NCBI GenBank assembly: GCA_032251435.1
Contig: JAVVEH010000010.1
Span: forward strand, 1-64,000
Length of the DNA stretch: 64,000 bases
Direction: 5' to 3'
Source: JAVVEH01 sp032251435
Lineage (GTDB): Bacteria > Verrucomicrobiota > Lentisphaeria > Oligosphaerales > MVZH01
Below are positions 26,498 through 35,332 of the stretch, piece after piece; positions within the stretch are counted from its first letter, which is position 1; each line of letters starts with the position of its first letter. The notes under the pieces are model-generated. The model was given only the letters and a program-made list of their open reading frames with translations. It was not told the DNA's origin and made no database searches. A program made the position numbers and the translations under genes.

Positions 26498-27346
26498 ATG
26501 GTCCGTACGCTACACCATACCGCGCCGGTCAAACAGCCGCGTAAAAAAATCCGTGTCCGCGGATCTGGCAAGAAGAGCAATCCGGTTCCCGCCATACTGG
26601 GGTTTCTGGTTTTTTTGGGGGGTGTCGGGTATGCGGTGTACGTGGTTGGGAACGCGCAGTCAGCTACCCGGGCCATCCGGGCGGATTACGTTCAAGCGCG
26701 CGCCGATATTGAAAAAGCGGCTGTGGAAAAAGAAGCCGACATAAACGCGCGTCGGCAAGAGCTCGCGGCTCAGTTGAAAAAATTCCAGACGGACAATTTA
26801 GACTTAAAACGGCGGGTGCAAGTGATCGGGAGTGATTTGGAAAAAAAACAACGGGAGTTGGAGCTGAAAGAATTGATGAAAAACAGTATCTCCCAGCGGG
26901 TGAGCAGTCAGCTTGAAGATAAAGAACTGGTGGGCGAAAGCGTTGAGGAACTCGAGGCGCGGCTGACGGCTTTGAAAAACCGGAAAAGAAAGCTGATGAC
27001 CGCTTTCACGGCATCCTATGAAGCGCTGAAATCGGAATTGAACCAGTTGGTGTTAAACGGAGATCCCGAACGGTTGGAGAGTTTTTTTATCAGAAACCTC
27101 ACCACCGTGGCCGCGCCGGCGGCGGGCTTTTTCGCCGGCGACGCGTATTATGCGAGAAGTCAACCCCGGAAAGCGTCTGAGTTGTATAAACGAGTCCTGC
27201 AGAAATTTCCCGATTCAGTATATGCGAAAGAGTCTATCCAGCGGTTGGCGGATGTGACAGAAAAGAAACCTTTCACAGCCGATGAGAAGCCGGGTTTTTT
27301 CCCCTACAACGTGCCGGACAGTTTGAACACCGGTCGCTGGCAGTAG
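26498..27346 (+). CDS. Membrane-anchored coiled-coil protein with C-terminal TPR-like motif
   Basis: 282 aa. A basic cytoplasmic start (KQPRKKIRVRGSGKKS) precedes one membrane helix (about residues 30-50). A long coiled coil covers residues 60-175. The C-terminal part holds a TPR-like repeat (GDAYYARSQPRKASELYKRVLQKFPDS), as in tol-pal-associated or BamD-like proteins. It is the last gene of the three-gene set and ends 100 bases before the rnpB gene. The arrangement of an exported TPR protein with two anchored coiled coils suggests a spanning envelope assembly; the function is unknown. Confidence 0.62.
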   Translation: MVRTLHHTAPVKQPRKKIRVRGSGKKSNPVPAILGFLVFLGGVGYAVYVVGNAQSATRAIRADYVQARADIEKAAVEKEADINARRQELAAQLKKFQTDNLDLKRRVQVIGSDLEKKQRELELKELMKNSISQRVSSQLEDKELVGESVEELEARLTALKNRKRKLMTAFTASYEALKSELNQLVLNGDPERLESFFIRNLTTVAAPAAGFFAGDAYYARSQPRKASELYKRVLQKFPDSVYAKESIQRLADVTEKKPFTADEKPGFFPYNVPDSLNTGRWQ

Positions 27347-27446
27347 GGGGCCCGTTTATCAAACCGGGGCGCGGATCCGGCTGGATTTCAGTGTTTTCTA
27401 AGCGGGCTGTTCTTGCGAAACGGGTAGAGAGCGTTACATTGCGCGT

Positions 27447-27797
27447 GCGTTCGACGAATCTATGGGGACAGCCGCTCCGCTCACGCGGGGAGGAAAGTCC
27501 GGACTCCGTAGAGCGGGAAGTCCTCTCTATAAAGGGGATACCGTGGACCATACGCCACGGGAAGGAAAGTGCCACAGAAAATATACCGTCCCGCTGTATA
27601 GCGGGATAAGGGTGAAATGGTGGGGTAAGAGCCCACCGCCCGGTCAGGTGACTGCCGGGGCAGGGTAAACCCCTTCCGGAGCAAGACCAAATAGGGAACG
27701 ATGATGCTGCTCGTATCGCTTGAGTTCCGGGTATCGGTCGCCAAGATGAATGGTTGTCTAAAACAGAATCCGGCTTACACCAGGATTCGTCGAACGC
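27447..27797 (+). ncRNA. rnpB: RNase P RNA, bacterial class A
   Basis: The ends pair perfectly: gcgttcgacgaatc (27447-27460) with gattcgtcgaacgc (27784-27797), forming helix P1. Inside are the conserved core blocks in order: GAGGAAAGTCCGGACTCC near 27489, GCCACAGAAAA near 27572, AGGGTGAAA near 27609, GGTAAGAGCCCACCG near 27622, AGGGTAAACCCC near 27662, GCAAGACCAAATAGGG near 27681 and ACAGAATCCGGCTTAC near 27763. It is the catalytic RNA of tRNA 5' maturation. Boundaries rest on P1 pairing. Confidence 0.95.
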
Positions 27798-27955
27798 GCT
27801 TTCCCATCCCCATCCACTTTTACCGGTGATGTCGGCTTTTTCGCCTGTCGAAGCGGCCGCCGCCCAGCGGCTGAAGGCCGCGGAGACCTCCTGTCAAGAG
27901 ACGACCGGATGCCCGCGGGTGTCCCGTTTATGGTCAAATCAGAGGACGTTCACGC

Positions 27956-28639
27956 ATGCCAACTGTCAATCGCTATTTAGACGCCGCTGTTTTAAAACCG
28001 GAAACCACTCAACAAGACATGATCGCCGCGGTGAGAACCTGCGTCAGTTTAGCGACGTATAGCGTTTGTGTCCGTCCCTGCGACATTGTCAAAGCTAGAG
28101 AGCTGTGCGCGGGATCCGCGACGAAGGTTTGTGTGGTGCTGGCTTTTCCCCACGGGCTACACTTGTCCGCCAGCAAGGCGGACGAGGCCCGGCGGTATGT
28201 GGATCTTGGTGTGGATGAAATTGACATGGTGGCCAATTACGGTCTGGCGCGGTCTGGAGACTGGGCCGCGGTGCTCGCGGACATTCAGGCGGTGACGGCG
28301 GTGACTCTTTCCGCCGGGGTTCCTCTTAAGGTGATCATTGAAACGTCACAGTTGACCGCCGCCGAAATTAAAAAAATGGTTGATATTTGTATCGAGGCCG
28401 GGGCTGATTTTGTGAAAACGTCGACAGGGTTCACGGGTGAAGGGGCTCGGGAGGATGATGTGAGATTGATGCTGGAAACCGCCGCGGGCCGCATCAAAGT
28501 GAAAGCCTCGGGGGGTATCCGCGACCGGGAGAGAGCCGACATGTTTATCGCCATGGGTGTGGACCGGCTGGGGGTGGGGTGGACCTCCTGTCACGCCATT
28601 TGCGCGGGCGGCCCCGACGCCATGCGGGCTGGCTATTGA
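27956..28639 (+). CDS. deoC: Deoxyribose-phosphate aldolase
   Basis: 227 aa. It is a class I aldolase of deoxynucleoside breakdown (2-deoxyribose 5-phosphate to glyceraldehyde 3-phosphate and acetaldehyde). Landmarks are YLDAAVLKPETT at the start, EIDMVANYG, ADFVKTSTGF with the Schiff-base Lys, and IKVKASGGIRDRERA with the second active-site Lys. The length is normal for the short bacterial type. Ribosome site GAGG lies upstream. It stands alone between rnpB and a convergent lipoprotein gene. Confidence 0.94.
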   Translation: MPTVNRYLDAAVLKPETTQQDMIAAVRTCVSLATYSVCVRPCDIVKARELCAGSATKVCVVLAFPHGLHLSASKADEARRYVDLGVDEIDMVANYGLARSGDWAAVLADIQAVTAVTLSAGVPLKVIIETSQLTAAEIKKMVDICIEAGADFVKTSTGFTGEGAREDDVRLMLETAAGRIKVKASGGIRDRERADMFIAMGVDRLGVGWTSCHAICAGGPDAMRAGY

Positions 28640-28719
28640 ACAGGCCGGGGCACTATGAGCGCCAAACGACACTGTCGTGCGGTTCCCATCATAGGCATCC
28701 CTTTTTTTCCCGCCGCGGG

Positions 28720-29271
28720 TTAATTCCGGTACCTGTCAATCCAGGATACGGAGCATTCACCCCGCATCAGTTTGATCACCGTGGGTTTGAATGTGACATG
28801 AATCTCCTTGCCCTTGACTTCAACGTCAAAAAAGGTGCCTTTGGGGACATTTTGGGCGGTGTTTCGCTGCCGGTCAGTGGCCGTGATCCGTGTGGGAGTA
28901 CGGTCATTGAACGGTTCGCATTCGATGCTGATTCCGGAGAAGCTCAGGCGGAATAGATCCAAGTGCTTTTCCCGCCCTGGGGTGGTGATGGCCAGGACAA
29001 ACCGTTCCGGCGGCTGGTCAGCCGCCGGGGTTATACGGAACGAGGCGATGTCGCCGCTCAGGTGATAGCCAGGCAGTGCCGGATCAAATCCCCTGGGGTG
29101 CCTTGATGTCCACGTCACCCCCGCGTTCAGGCGCACGGCGAAAGGCCCGTGTTTTTCCCACGTGTAGCGTATGGGGGCTGTCTCGGGCGCGGTGGCGCAG
29201 CCGGCGAAAAAAGCCGCGGCGCACATGGTAGCTGACACAAAAAGACCATGGGGGAAGAGAAGTTTTTTCAT
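28720..29271 (-). CDS. Predicted lipoprotein of unknown function
   Basis: 183 aa. The signal sequence ends with the lipobox FFAGC (Cys near residue 25), so the mature protein should be lipid-anchored. The rest is beta-rich (PFAVRLNAGVTWTSRHPRGF; GTFFDVEVKGKEIHVTFKP) with no recognised domain. Monocistronic, and convergent with deoC. Confidence 0.65.
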   Translation of the reverse strand: MKKLLFPHGLFVSATMCAAAFFAGCATAPETAPIRYTWEKHGPFAVRLNAGVTWTSRHPRGFDPALPGYHLSGDIASFRITPAADQPPERFVLAITTPGREKHLDLFRLSFSGISIECEPFNDRTPTRITATDRQRNTAQNVPKGTFFDVEVKGKEIHVTFKPTVIKLMRGECSVSWIDRYRN

Positions 29272-29575
29272 TGAGTGATTACTTTTTTAATGTTAACCTG
29301 TTATATATAAGTATCTTAAGACAAATAAACCAGGAGAATCCGCCACGGCTCAATGTATCCTTCCTCATTTTGTTTTTCCAGTGTAAAAAGGCGCCGAATC
29401 AAAAGTAAATGTGACCGCGGCTGTTTCCGCGGCGTTTTCCCGCCGAACGTCAGGGGAATTTAATTCCGCCGCGCTGATACTGAGCGGGCCGCTCTTGTAA
29501 ACACCCGGTTTCACGTATATTAACCGATGTCCACGCGCCCGATCTGAAACATTTTCATGAGCACATCCATTAAGA
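29272..29575. other. Divergent intergenic region upstream of nadB
   Basis: About 300 bases. AT-rich next to the lipoprotein gene (29275-29330), then GC-rich. It holds a copy of the GGAATTTAATTCC palindrome (29453-29470). A minus-strand frame ending at 29365 (YVKPGVYKSGPLSISAAE) looks faintly protein-like but has no start or homologous extension that I can identify. Confidence 0.45.
29453..29470. repeat. GGAATTTAATTCC palindrome, copy 2
   Basis: GGGGAATTTAATTCCGCC, closely matching the copies at 18327-18344 and 39843-39859. Confidence 0.6.
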
Positions 29576-31234
29576 ATGAAACAAACACAACGACACGTCT
29601 GCGATTTTCTCGTTATCGGTTCAGGACTGGCTGGCTTGTTCGCGGCCTTGAAAGCGGCCCCGCATGGAAAAGTGACCGTGGTCACGAAACGTGACTCGGG
29701 AGAATGCAACACCCGTTACGCTCAAGGCGGTGTCGCCTGCGTGACCGCGGATAGTGACAGTTTCGACTCGCATGTGGCTGACACGCTGAAAGCTGGTGGC
29801 GGGTTGTGCCATCAGGATGTGGTCGAGCAGGTGGTCAGGGCCGGCCCGGGGGTTATCCAGAATCTATTGGATTGGGGGGTCCATTTCACCACCCGGAAAG
29901 ACTTGGGGGCGCGGGCGGATAATGGGACCGCGTTTGATCTGGGCAAAGAGGGGGGGCATAGCCAGCGGCGGGTGCTGCATGCGGGCGACATCACTGGTGA
30001 GGAACTGATTCGAGCGCTGAGGGCAAAATGCCGGCAAGAGCCCAATATTGAATTGCTTGAAGACCATTTAGCCATTGACCTGATCACCTCCCGGCATTTG
30101 TCATGGCAGGACGAACACCTTTGTTTGGGCGCGTACGTGCTGAATCGGGATGGGAATCAGGTGCGGACGATTGTCGCTCGGCACACGTTCCTAGCCACAG
30201 GCGGGGCGGGTAAAGTTTACTTGTACACCAGTAACCCGGATGTCGCCAGCGGCGATGGTATCGCCATGGCTTACCGGGCCGGCGCTGAGATCAGGAATAT
30301 GGAGTTTTTTCAATTCCATCCCACCTGTCTCTATCACCCGGAAGCGAAATCTTTTTTGATCAGCGAGGCGGTCAGAGGCGAGGGAGGCGAATTGAAAATC
30401 CGCCGCGACGGGGAGTATGTTTCCTTCATGGAAGCGTATCATGAGCTGGGCAGCCTAGCCCCCCGTGACGTGGTGGCCCGGGCTATCGATAATGAATTGA
30501 AGCGCCGCGGAGAAGAGTGCGCCTATTTGGATATCCGGCATCATGATGAAGCTTTTTTACGCAATCGGTTCCCGAATATTTTCGCTGAATGCCTGCGGTT
30601 CGGCTTTAATATGGCTGAGCAATTGATTCCCGTGGTGCCGGCCGCCCACTACTGCTGCGGGGGGGTGAAAACAGATGTGGCTGGCCGGACAACGATTAAA
30701 CGCCTGTATGCGATAGGGGAGACGGGCTCCACTGGCCTGCATGGAGCGAACCGCCTGGCCAGCAACAGCCTGCTGGAAGCTATGGTGGTCGCGGAAAACG
30801 CGGTCGCGGCCGCGGTCAGTGGGCCGGAACGGGACTATCCCTTTAACGCGGCGGACATCCCGGACTGGTTCAGCGGCGCCGCCGTGGATTCTGACGATGC
30901 GATTGTCATCGCCCACAATTGGGACGAAATTCGGCGGTTAATGTGGAGCTATGTGGGTATTGTGCGCACGGACAAACGCTTGGAACGGGCGAAAAACCGG
31001 ATCCGTCTGCTGCGCAATGAAATTGAAAAATACTATTGGGATTTTATTATCACGGGCGACTTGGTGGAATTGCGCAATATCGCTTCGGTGGCGGAAATGA
31101 TTATTGACTGCGCCATGACCCGCCGGGAAAGCCGGGGACTTCACTTTAATCTGGATTGTCCGGAAACCAATGGAGACATCGGCAAAGACACTGTGTTGCG
31201 GCGGCCCACCCGCGCGGAAATCTGGAGCGAGTAA
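29576..31234 (+). CDS. nadB: L-aspartate oxidase
   Basis: 552 aa. It is an FAD enzyme that oxidises L-aspartate to iminoaspartate, the first step of de novo NAD synthesis. Domains are an N-terminal FAD Rossmann motif (VIGSGLAGLFAALKA), the RYAQGGVA substrate loop near residue 49, FFQFHPTCLY, VVPAAHYCCGGVKTD and GANRLASNSLLEAMV of the fumarate reductase/NadB family, and a helical C-terminal domain. The Glu in NMEFFQFHP helps separate NadB from SdhA-type enzymes. nadA and nadC are not in the window. It may be co-transcribed with the following pabB-pabC gene (40-base gap). Confidence 0.93.
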   Translation: MKQTQRHVCDFLVIGSGLAGLFAALKAAPHGKVTVVTKRDSGECNTRYAQGGVACVTADSDSFDSHVADTLKAGGGLCHQDVVEQVVRAGPGVIQNLLDWGVHFTTRKDLGARADNGTAFDLGKEGGHSQRRVLHAGDITGEELIRALRAKCRQEPNIELLEDHLAIDLITSRHLSWQDEHLCLGAYVLNRDGNQVRTIVARHTFLATGGAGKVYLYTSNPDVASGDGIAMAYRAGAEIRNMEFFQFHPTCLYHPEAKSFLISEAVRGEGGELKIRRDGEYVSFMEAYHELGSLAPRDVVARAIDNELKRRGEECAYLDIRHHDEAFLRNRFPNIFAECLRFGFNMAEQLIPVVPAAHYCCGGVKTDVAGRTTIKRLYAIGETGSTGLHGANRLASNSLLEAMVVAENAVAAAVSGPERDYPFNAADIPDWFSGAAVDSDDAIVIAHNWDEIRRLMWSYVGIVRTDKRLERAKNRIRLLRNEIEKYYWDFIITGDLVELRNIASVAEMIIDCAMTRRESRGLHFNLDCPETNGDIGKDTVLRRPTRAEIWSE

Positions 31235-31274
31235 TCCGCGATATTCACCAAGGGGGCATGCATTCCCCGTCTTT

Positions 31275-33083
31275 ATGGAAGTCACTCTTTACCACAATCA
31301 GCGCTGGCTTCATTTCACCGATCCGGTCCGGGTGCTGCGCGCCCGTCAACTCGATGAGGTGATTCCGTGCTTGGAAGAGGCCGAACGGTCCGGATTATTC
31401 GCCGCCGGGTTTATCGCCTATGAAGCCGCCCCGGCTTTCGACACTGCCTTGACGGCCTATCCGCCGGGGGTTTTCCCTCTGTTGTGCCTGGGACTGTTTA
31501 GGTCCCCCTGTGTGTTGACTGAATGCCCGGCCGGGTCGGGACATCACCGTGTCGGAGAGCTCTGTCCGTCCGTGACCCGTGAGGCGTTCGGGGCCGCGAT
31601 TGATGAGATAAAACGCCACATCGCCGCCGGGGCCACATACCAAGTTAATTACACTTATCGCTTGAGGGGAGCATTTACCGGTGACGCCCGGGCTTTTTTC
31701 CGGGCGTTGGTGGAGGATCAGCGGCTGGAACATGCCGCCTTTGTGGACACGGGGGATTACGCGGTCTGTTCCGCGTCGCCGGAACTGTTTTTCCAACGGG
31801 AAAATGGTGGAATCATCTCCCGGCCAATGAAAGGGACCGCCCGCCGGGGGCTCACATGGGCGGAAGATCGCCGTGTCGCTGAAAGCTTGCGTCATTCAGA
31901 AAAAGATCGGGCTGAGAATGTCATGATTGTGGATATGATCCGCAATGATATTGGCCGCGTCGCCCGCCCTGGAACGGTTCATACACCGGCCCGCTTCACC
32001 ATTGAAAAATATCCCACAGTCTGGCACATGACATCCACTGTGACGGGTGATTCAGACGCGTCAGTGACTGATATTTTGAAGGCGCTGTTTCCCTGCGCCT
32101 CGATCACTGGCGCCCCGAAGGCGAAAACGATGGAAATTATCCGCGGCCTGGAAACGTCCCCCCGGAATGTCTATACTGGAAGTGTCGGCTTCATCGCGCC
32201 GACAGGGGACGCGTGCTTTAACGTGGCGATTCGAACCGCCTTGATTGACCGGCGGCGCCAGCGGCTTGAATTTGGCGTTGGCGGTGGAATCGTCTGGGAT
32301 TCTGAAGCGGACGCTGAATTTGAGGAGACCGTGACCAAAGCCTGGGTACTGACTCAGCCGCGGCCCGCCTTTGATTTGCTCGAAACCATGCTTTACGAAC
32401 CTGGGAAAGGTGTCTTTCTTCTGGACCGGCATATGGACAGGCTCAGCCGGTCAGCGGACTATTTCGGCATTCCTGTTAACGCCGCGGCGATTAGGAAAAC
32501 GGTTTTGACGGCCTGTGAAAACGCCTTGGAAGGGGCGTTGAAAGTCCGCCTTCTGGTATCAAAAAGCGGCGCTGTCACAGTTGAAACAGCTTCCTTCACC
32601 TCCCGACAATCGCTGTCGCCGGGAGCGGTGAAAATCAAGGTGTGCCTGGCGCTCCGTCCCGTGAATTCCCGGGACGTGTTTCTTTACCATAAAACCACCC
32701 GCCGCCAAGTCTATACCAACGCGCTGGCCGCCTGCCGCCAGGCGGGTGAAAAAGACCAAAAAGGTTTAACGGGGGCTCTTGCGAATCACGAAAGAACCCG
32801 CCGCGAAAAAGCCGTTGGCCGGTCGGATGATGTGATCCTTTGGAATGAACGGGGCGAAGTCACGGAAAGTTGCGTCGCCAATGTGGTGATTCAGCGGGAC
32901 GGACGGTTGCTGACACCGCCGGTCGCGTCCGGGTTGCTGGGCGGCGTGTTCCGGGAACACTTGCTGGCTCAAGGAAAAATAACGGAAGCGGTCGTCACTG
33001 TGGAGGCGCTGAAAACAGCGGACAAAATTTTTCTAATCAATTCCGTCCGCCGGTGGCGCGACGCGGTGTTGGTGGATGCGTAA
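31275..33083 (+). CDS. pabB: Fused aminodeoxychorismate synthase component I / 4-amino-4-deoxychorismate lyase
   Basis: 602 aa from MEVTLYHNQRWLHFTD; the start is uncertain, as no strong ribosome site is adjacent. The N-terminal PabB part (to about residue 360) has ATYQVNYTYRLRG, ISRPMKGTARRG, IVDMIRNDIGR, SITGAPKAKTMEII and a final GGGIVWDS. The C-terminal part is a PLP-dependent lyase (PabC fold IV) with FLLDRHMDRL, YHKTTRRQVY containing the likely PLP Lys, and GEVTESCVANVV. The fusion makes 4-aminobenzoate for folate; the glutaminase PabA must come from elsewhere. An odd ~20-residue hydrophilic insert (EKDQKGLTGALANHERTRRE, DNA hairpin at 32773-32799) interrupts the PabC part just before DDVILWNE. 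Confidence 0.9.
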   Translation: MEVTLYHNQRWLHFTDPVRVLRARQLDEVIPCLEEAERSGLFAAGFIAYEAAPAFDTALTAYPPGVFPLLCLGLFRSPCVLTECPAGSGHHRVGELCPSVTREAFGAAIDEIKRHIAAGATYQVNYTYRLRGAFTGDARAFFRALVEDQRLEHAAFVDTGDYAVCSASPELFFQRENGGIISRPMKGTARRGLTWAEDRRVAESLRHSEKDRAENVMIVDMIRNDIGRVARPGTVHTPARFTIEKYPTVWHMTSTVTGDSDASVTDILKALFPCASITGAPKAKTMEIIRGLETSPRNVYTGSVGFIAPTGDACFNVAIRTALIDRRRQRLEFGVGGGIVWDSEADAEFEETVTKAWVLTQPRPAFDLLETMLYEPGKGVFLLDRHMDRLSRSADYFGIPVNAAAIRKTVLTACENALEGALKVRLLVSKSGAVTVETASFTSRQSLSPGAVKIKVCLALRPVNSRDVFLYHKTTRRQVYTNALAACRQAGEKDQKGLTGALANHERTRREKAVGRSDDVILWNERGEVTESCVANVVIQRDGRLLTPPVASGLLGGVFREHLLAQGKITEAVVTVEALKTADKIFLINSVRRWRDAVLVDA

Positions 33084-33145
33084 GTGGATCACCTGAGCTG
33101 TCTTTCCCAGAGAACTTCTTGACAGCCAAGCCAGACACAATATAG

Positions 33146-33179
33146 TATGCATAGTTTTGAATATTCATAATGTTGCATA
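33146..33179 (+). promoter_or_regulatory. ArsR/SmtB-type operator
   Basis: A 34-base dyad: the outer arms begin TATGCA (33146) and end TGCATA (33174-33179), and the centre is the perfect palindrome TGAATATTCA (33158-33167). TGAA-N2-TTCA is the core of typical 12-2-12 ArsR-family sites. It sits 14 bases before the chosen arsR start, which fits autorepression. Confidence 0.65.
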
Positions 33180-33193
33180 TTTGCGGCAAAAAG

Positions 33194-33550
33194 ATGAAAT
33201 CACTGAGTATGGAAAAGGTGCAGGACCGCGCGCAATTGCTTAAAAGCCTGGGACATCCGGTTCGCCTGGCGTTGCTGGCCGAGTTGGCGCGAGGCCCGAA
33301 GTGTGTAACAGATATTCGCGACCTGCTCGCAGTCGCCCAGCCAAGCGTCTCGCAGCATTTATCGGTGCTGCGGCAGATGGAACTTGTGGACTGCCACGAG
33401 GACGGGAATGTTCGCTGTTACTACATCCTGCGCCCCGCCCTTGTCCGGGATCTGCTTCACTTCGTTATTTCGGAATACCCAAAAGAACCGCAATCACCGG
33501 TCGCTGTTCGAAAGGCGGGAACCAAAAGAGCGCGAAAAGAATCCCGGTAG
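33194..33550 (+). CDS. ArsR-family transcriptional repressor
   Basis: 118 aa from MKSLSMEKVQD. An in-frame ATG at 33170 lies inside the operator dyad and is less likely. It has a winged-helix HTH: LKSLGHPVRLALLAELARG, VTDIRDLLAVAQPSVSQHLSVLRQMELV as the recognition part, and an NVRCYYILRP wing. The classical ELCVCDL metal site is missing; only single cysteines occur (KCVTDI, VDCHE, VRCYY), so the inducer may differ from As(III) or use another Cys arrangement. It heads an operon with the ThDP enzyme (30-base gap), DsrE and a methyltransferase. Confidence 0.87.
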   Translation: MKSLSMEKVQDRAQLLKSLGHPVRLALLAELARGPKCVTDIRDLLAVAQPSVSQHLSVLRQMELVDCHEDGNVRCYYILRPALVRDLLHFVISEYPKEPQSPVAVRKAGTKRARKESR

Positions 33551-33580
33551 TTGCGAAACAAATAGAACAGGATTCGTATC

Positions 33581-35284
33581 ATGAAGGGTGCGACAATTAT
33601 TGCCAGAAGTCTCGAGGAACTCGGCGTTGAGTGCGTGTTCGGCTATACCGGGGCGGCGATTCTGCCGGTGATGGACGAGCTGGGTAAAAGTTCGATCAAG
33701 ATCGTTGTCAATGCGAACGAACAGTGCGCCGCGTTCAGCGCCGCCGGATATTCGCGTTCGACCGACCGGGTCGGGGTGGCCATTGTCACCTCCGGCCCGG
33801 CCATCACCAACGCGCTGACCGCCGTGGCCGATTCGTACGCCGACGGTATCCCGCTGGTGGTCATCGCCGGACAGGTTCCGGAGCATAAGATCGGGACGGA
33901 CTCGTTTCAGCACATCGATGTGGCCTCCGTCTTCGGTCCCACCGCCAAGCATGTGGTTTCGGTCACGAGCATCGGCAATATCGAAGCGGTCATCAAGGAT
34001 GCCTACTTCCTGGCAAAGGCAGGCAAGCCGGGGCCTGTCGTCATCGATCTGCCGATCAACCTCCAGCAAAAGGCCAATTTCCACCAGGGCGGCGGCATCG
34101 ACCGTTTCGCCCGGGTGTACGAGGACGAGGCCCACCTGTCCGACGCCCAGTGCGCGCGCTTTTTCGACTTGCTGGCCGAAGCCCATCGGCCGCTTCTCTA
34201 CCTGGGCGGCGGGCTCAATTCCACCCGGGGCAGCGCCGCCATCCGCCGGTTCAATGCCCGCTTCGGCATTCCGTCGGTGAACACCCTCATGGGCAAAGGG
34301 GTGGTCGACGAGACCGACCCGGCCGCCCTGGGGCTGCTCGGCATGTTCGGCACACCCTACGCCAACAAGATCATCCAGGACAACGACTTCTTCTTCGCTG
34401 TCGGCGTGCGCTGGGATGACCGGGTGGCCGAAAAGGTCGGTTTCGCGATCCATGCGAAGATCGCGTACATCGACACCAACCCGCGGAAGATGCACCAGAT
34501 TCGCGAAGAGCGGCGACCCGACTTCACATTCCTCGGCGATGCCGCCACGGCGCTCGACGATCTGACTGGCTATGCCGAGCGTCATGACATATGCACAGAT
34601 ATTGGCGACTGGATCGGCCATGCGGTGAATCTGAAGCGTTCCTGGCCGCTGGCTTATCGGCGCGACGGCGACCGCATCCAGCAGGCGGAAGTGCTGGACC
34701 AGCTCAACGAACGCCGGACGGACGATATGATCTTCACGACCGGTGTCGGCAACCATCAGCTGCTCGCGGCTCAGTATCTGCGCATGAAGCAACCGAAGCG
34801 GTTTCTCACATCCGGCAGTTTCGGCACGATGGGATTCGGGATGCCGACAGCCGTCGGCGCCTGTTATGCCAACCCCGACGCGCGGGTTATTGTGATCGAC
34901 GGGGACGGCAGTTTTCGCATGAACATGGGGGAGATGCACACCATCGGGACGCTCGATCTACCGATCAAGATTCTGTTGTTGAACAATCACAGCGACGGCA
35001 TGGTGCGGAATCTCGAAGATGTCGCCTATGGTGGACGGCATTCAGCCACTGAACGACCGCGCGACACCAACTTCGCGGCGATGGCGAGACTCTGCCATTT
35101 CCACTTTGCGGAACGGGTTAAGCAACGCGATGTCCTGCCGGAGATGATGGATGCCTGGCTGACCGCCGAGGGACCCGCAATGCTCGAAGTTCTCACGGAC
35201 ATCGAGGAGGTCATCTACCCGGTTGTCCGCCCCGGCTCATCGTACGCCGACATGGAACTCGGTCCCTACATTTGTGAGTTTTGA
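33581..35284 (+). CDS. Thiamine-diphosphate enzyme, acetolactate synthase-like
   Basis: 567 aa. The three-domain ThDP fold is complete: N-terminal PYR domain with the activating Glu47 in NEQCAAF, a central domain (FGTPYANKIIQDNDFFFAVGVRWDD), and a C-terminal PP domain with GDGSFRMNMGEM and the NNHSDGMV segment that binds Mg-ThDP. It resembles the large subunit of acetohydroxyacid synthase (GTDSFQHIDVASVF). However, there is no ilvN regulatory subunit, and it sits under an ArsR repressor with a DsrE protein. Decarboxylation or carboligation of a 2-oxo acid is expected; true branched-chain amino acid synthesis is doubtful. The stop overlaps an 18-bp palindrome. Confidence 0.82.
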   Translation: MKGATIIARSLEELGVECVFGYTGAAILPVMDELGKSSIKIVVNANEQCAAFSAAGYSRSTDRVGVAIVTSGPAITNALTAVADSYADGIPLVVIAGQVPEHKIGTDSFQHIDVASVFGPTAKHVVSVTSIGNIEAVIKDAYFLAKAGKPGPVVIDLPINLQQKANFHQGGGIDRFARVYEDEAHLSDAQCARFFDLLAEAHRPLLYLGGGLNSTRGSAAIRRFNARFGIPSVNTLMGKGVVDETDPAALGLLGMFGTPYANKIIQDNDFFFAVGVRWDDRVAEKVGFAIHAKIAYIDTNPRKMHQIREERRPDFTFLGDAATALDDLTGYAERHDICTDIGDWIGHAVNLKRSWPLAYRRDGDRIQQAEVLDQLNERRTDDMIFTTGVGNHQLLAAQYLRMKQPKRFLTSGSFGTMGFGMPTAVGACYANPDARVIVIDGDGSFRMNMGEMHTIGTLDLPIKILLLNNHSDGMVRNLEDVAYGGRHSATERPRDTNFAAMARLCHFHFAERVKQRDVLPEMMDAWLTAEGPAMLEVLTDIEEVIYPVVRPGSSYADMELGPYICEF

Positions 35285-35325
35285 GTTCTCGAGAACTCAG
35301 AACTCGGAACTCAGAACTCAAGGAA
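35282..35325. repeat. 18-bp palindrome and gaactc repeats between the ThDP enzyme and DsrE genes
   Basis: TGAGTTCTCGAGAACTCA (35282-35299) is a perfect palindrome whose first three bases are the stop codon of the ThDP enzyme gene. It runs into further gaactc(a/g) copies up to about 35325, just before the DsrE ribosome site AAGGA. Confidence 0.8.
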
Positions 35326-35332
35326 CTGTCCC

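Noticed and set aside
33494..34939. Long minus-strand open frame opposite the ThDP enzyme
   Set aside because: It is antisense to a gene with clear motifs and its translation has no recognisable domain; long shadows are usual in GC-rich sequence.
33581..35284. Straight annotation as biosynthetic acetolactate synthase (ilvB)
   Set aside because: No ilvN follows, and the gene is under an ArsR regulator with DsrE; the substrate cannot be assigned from sequence.
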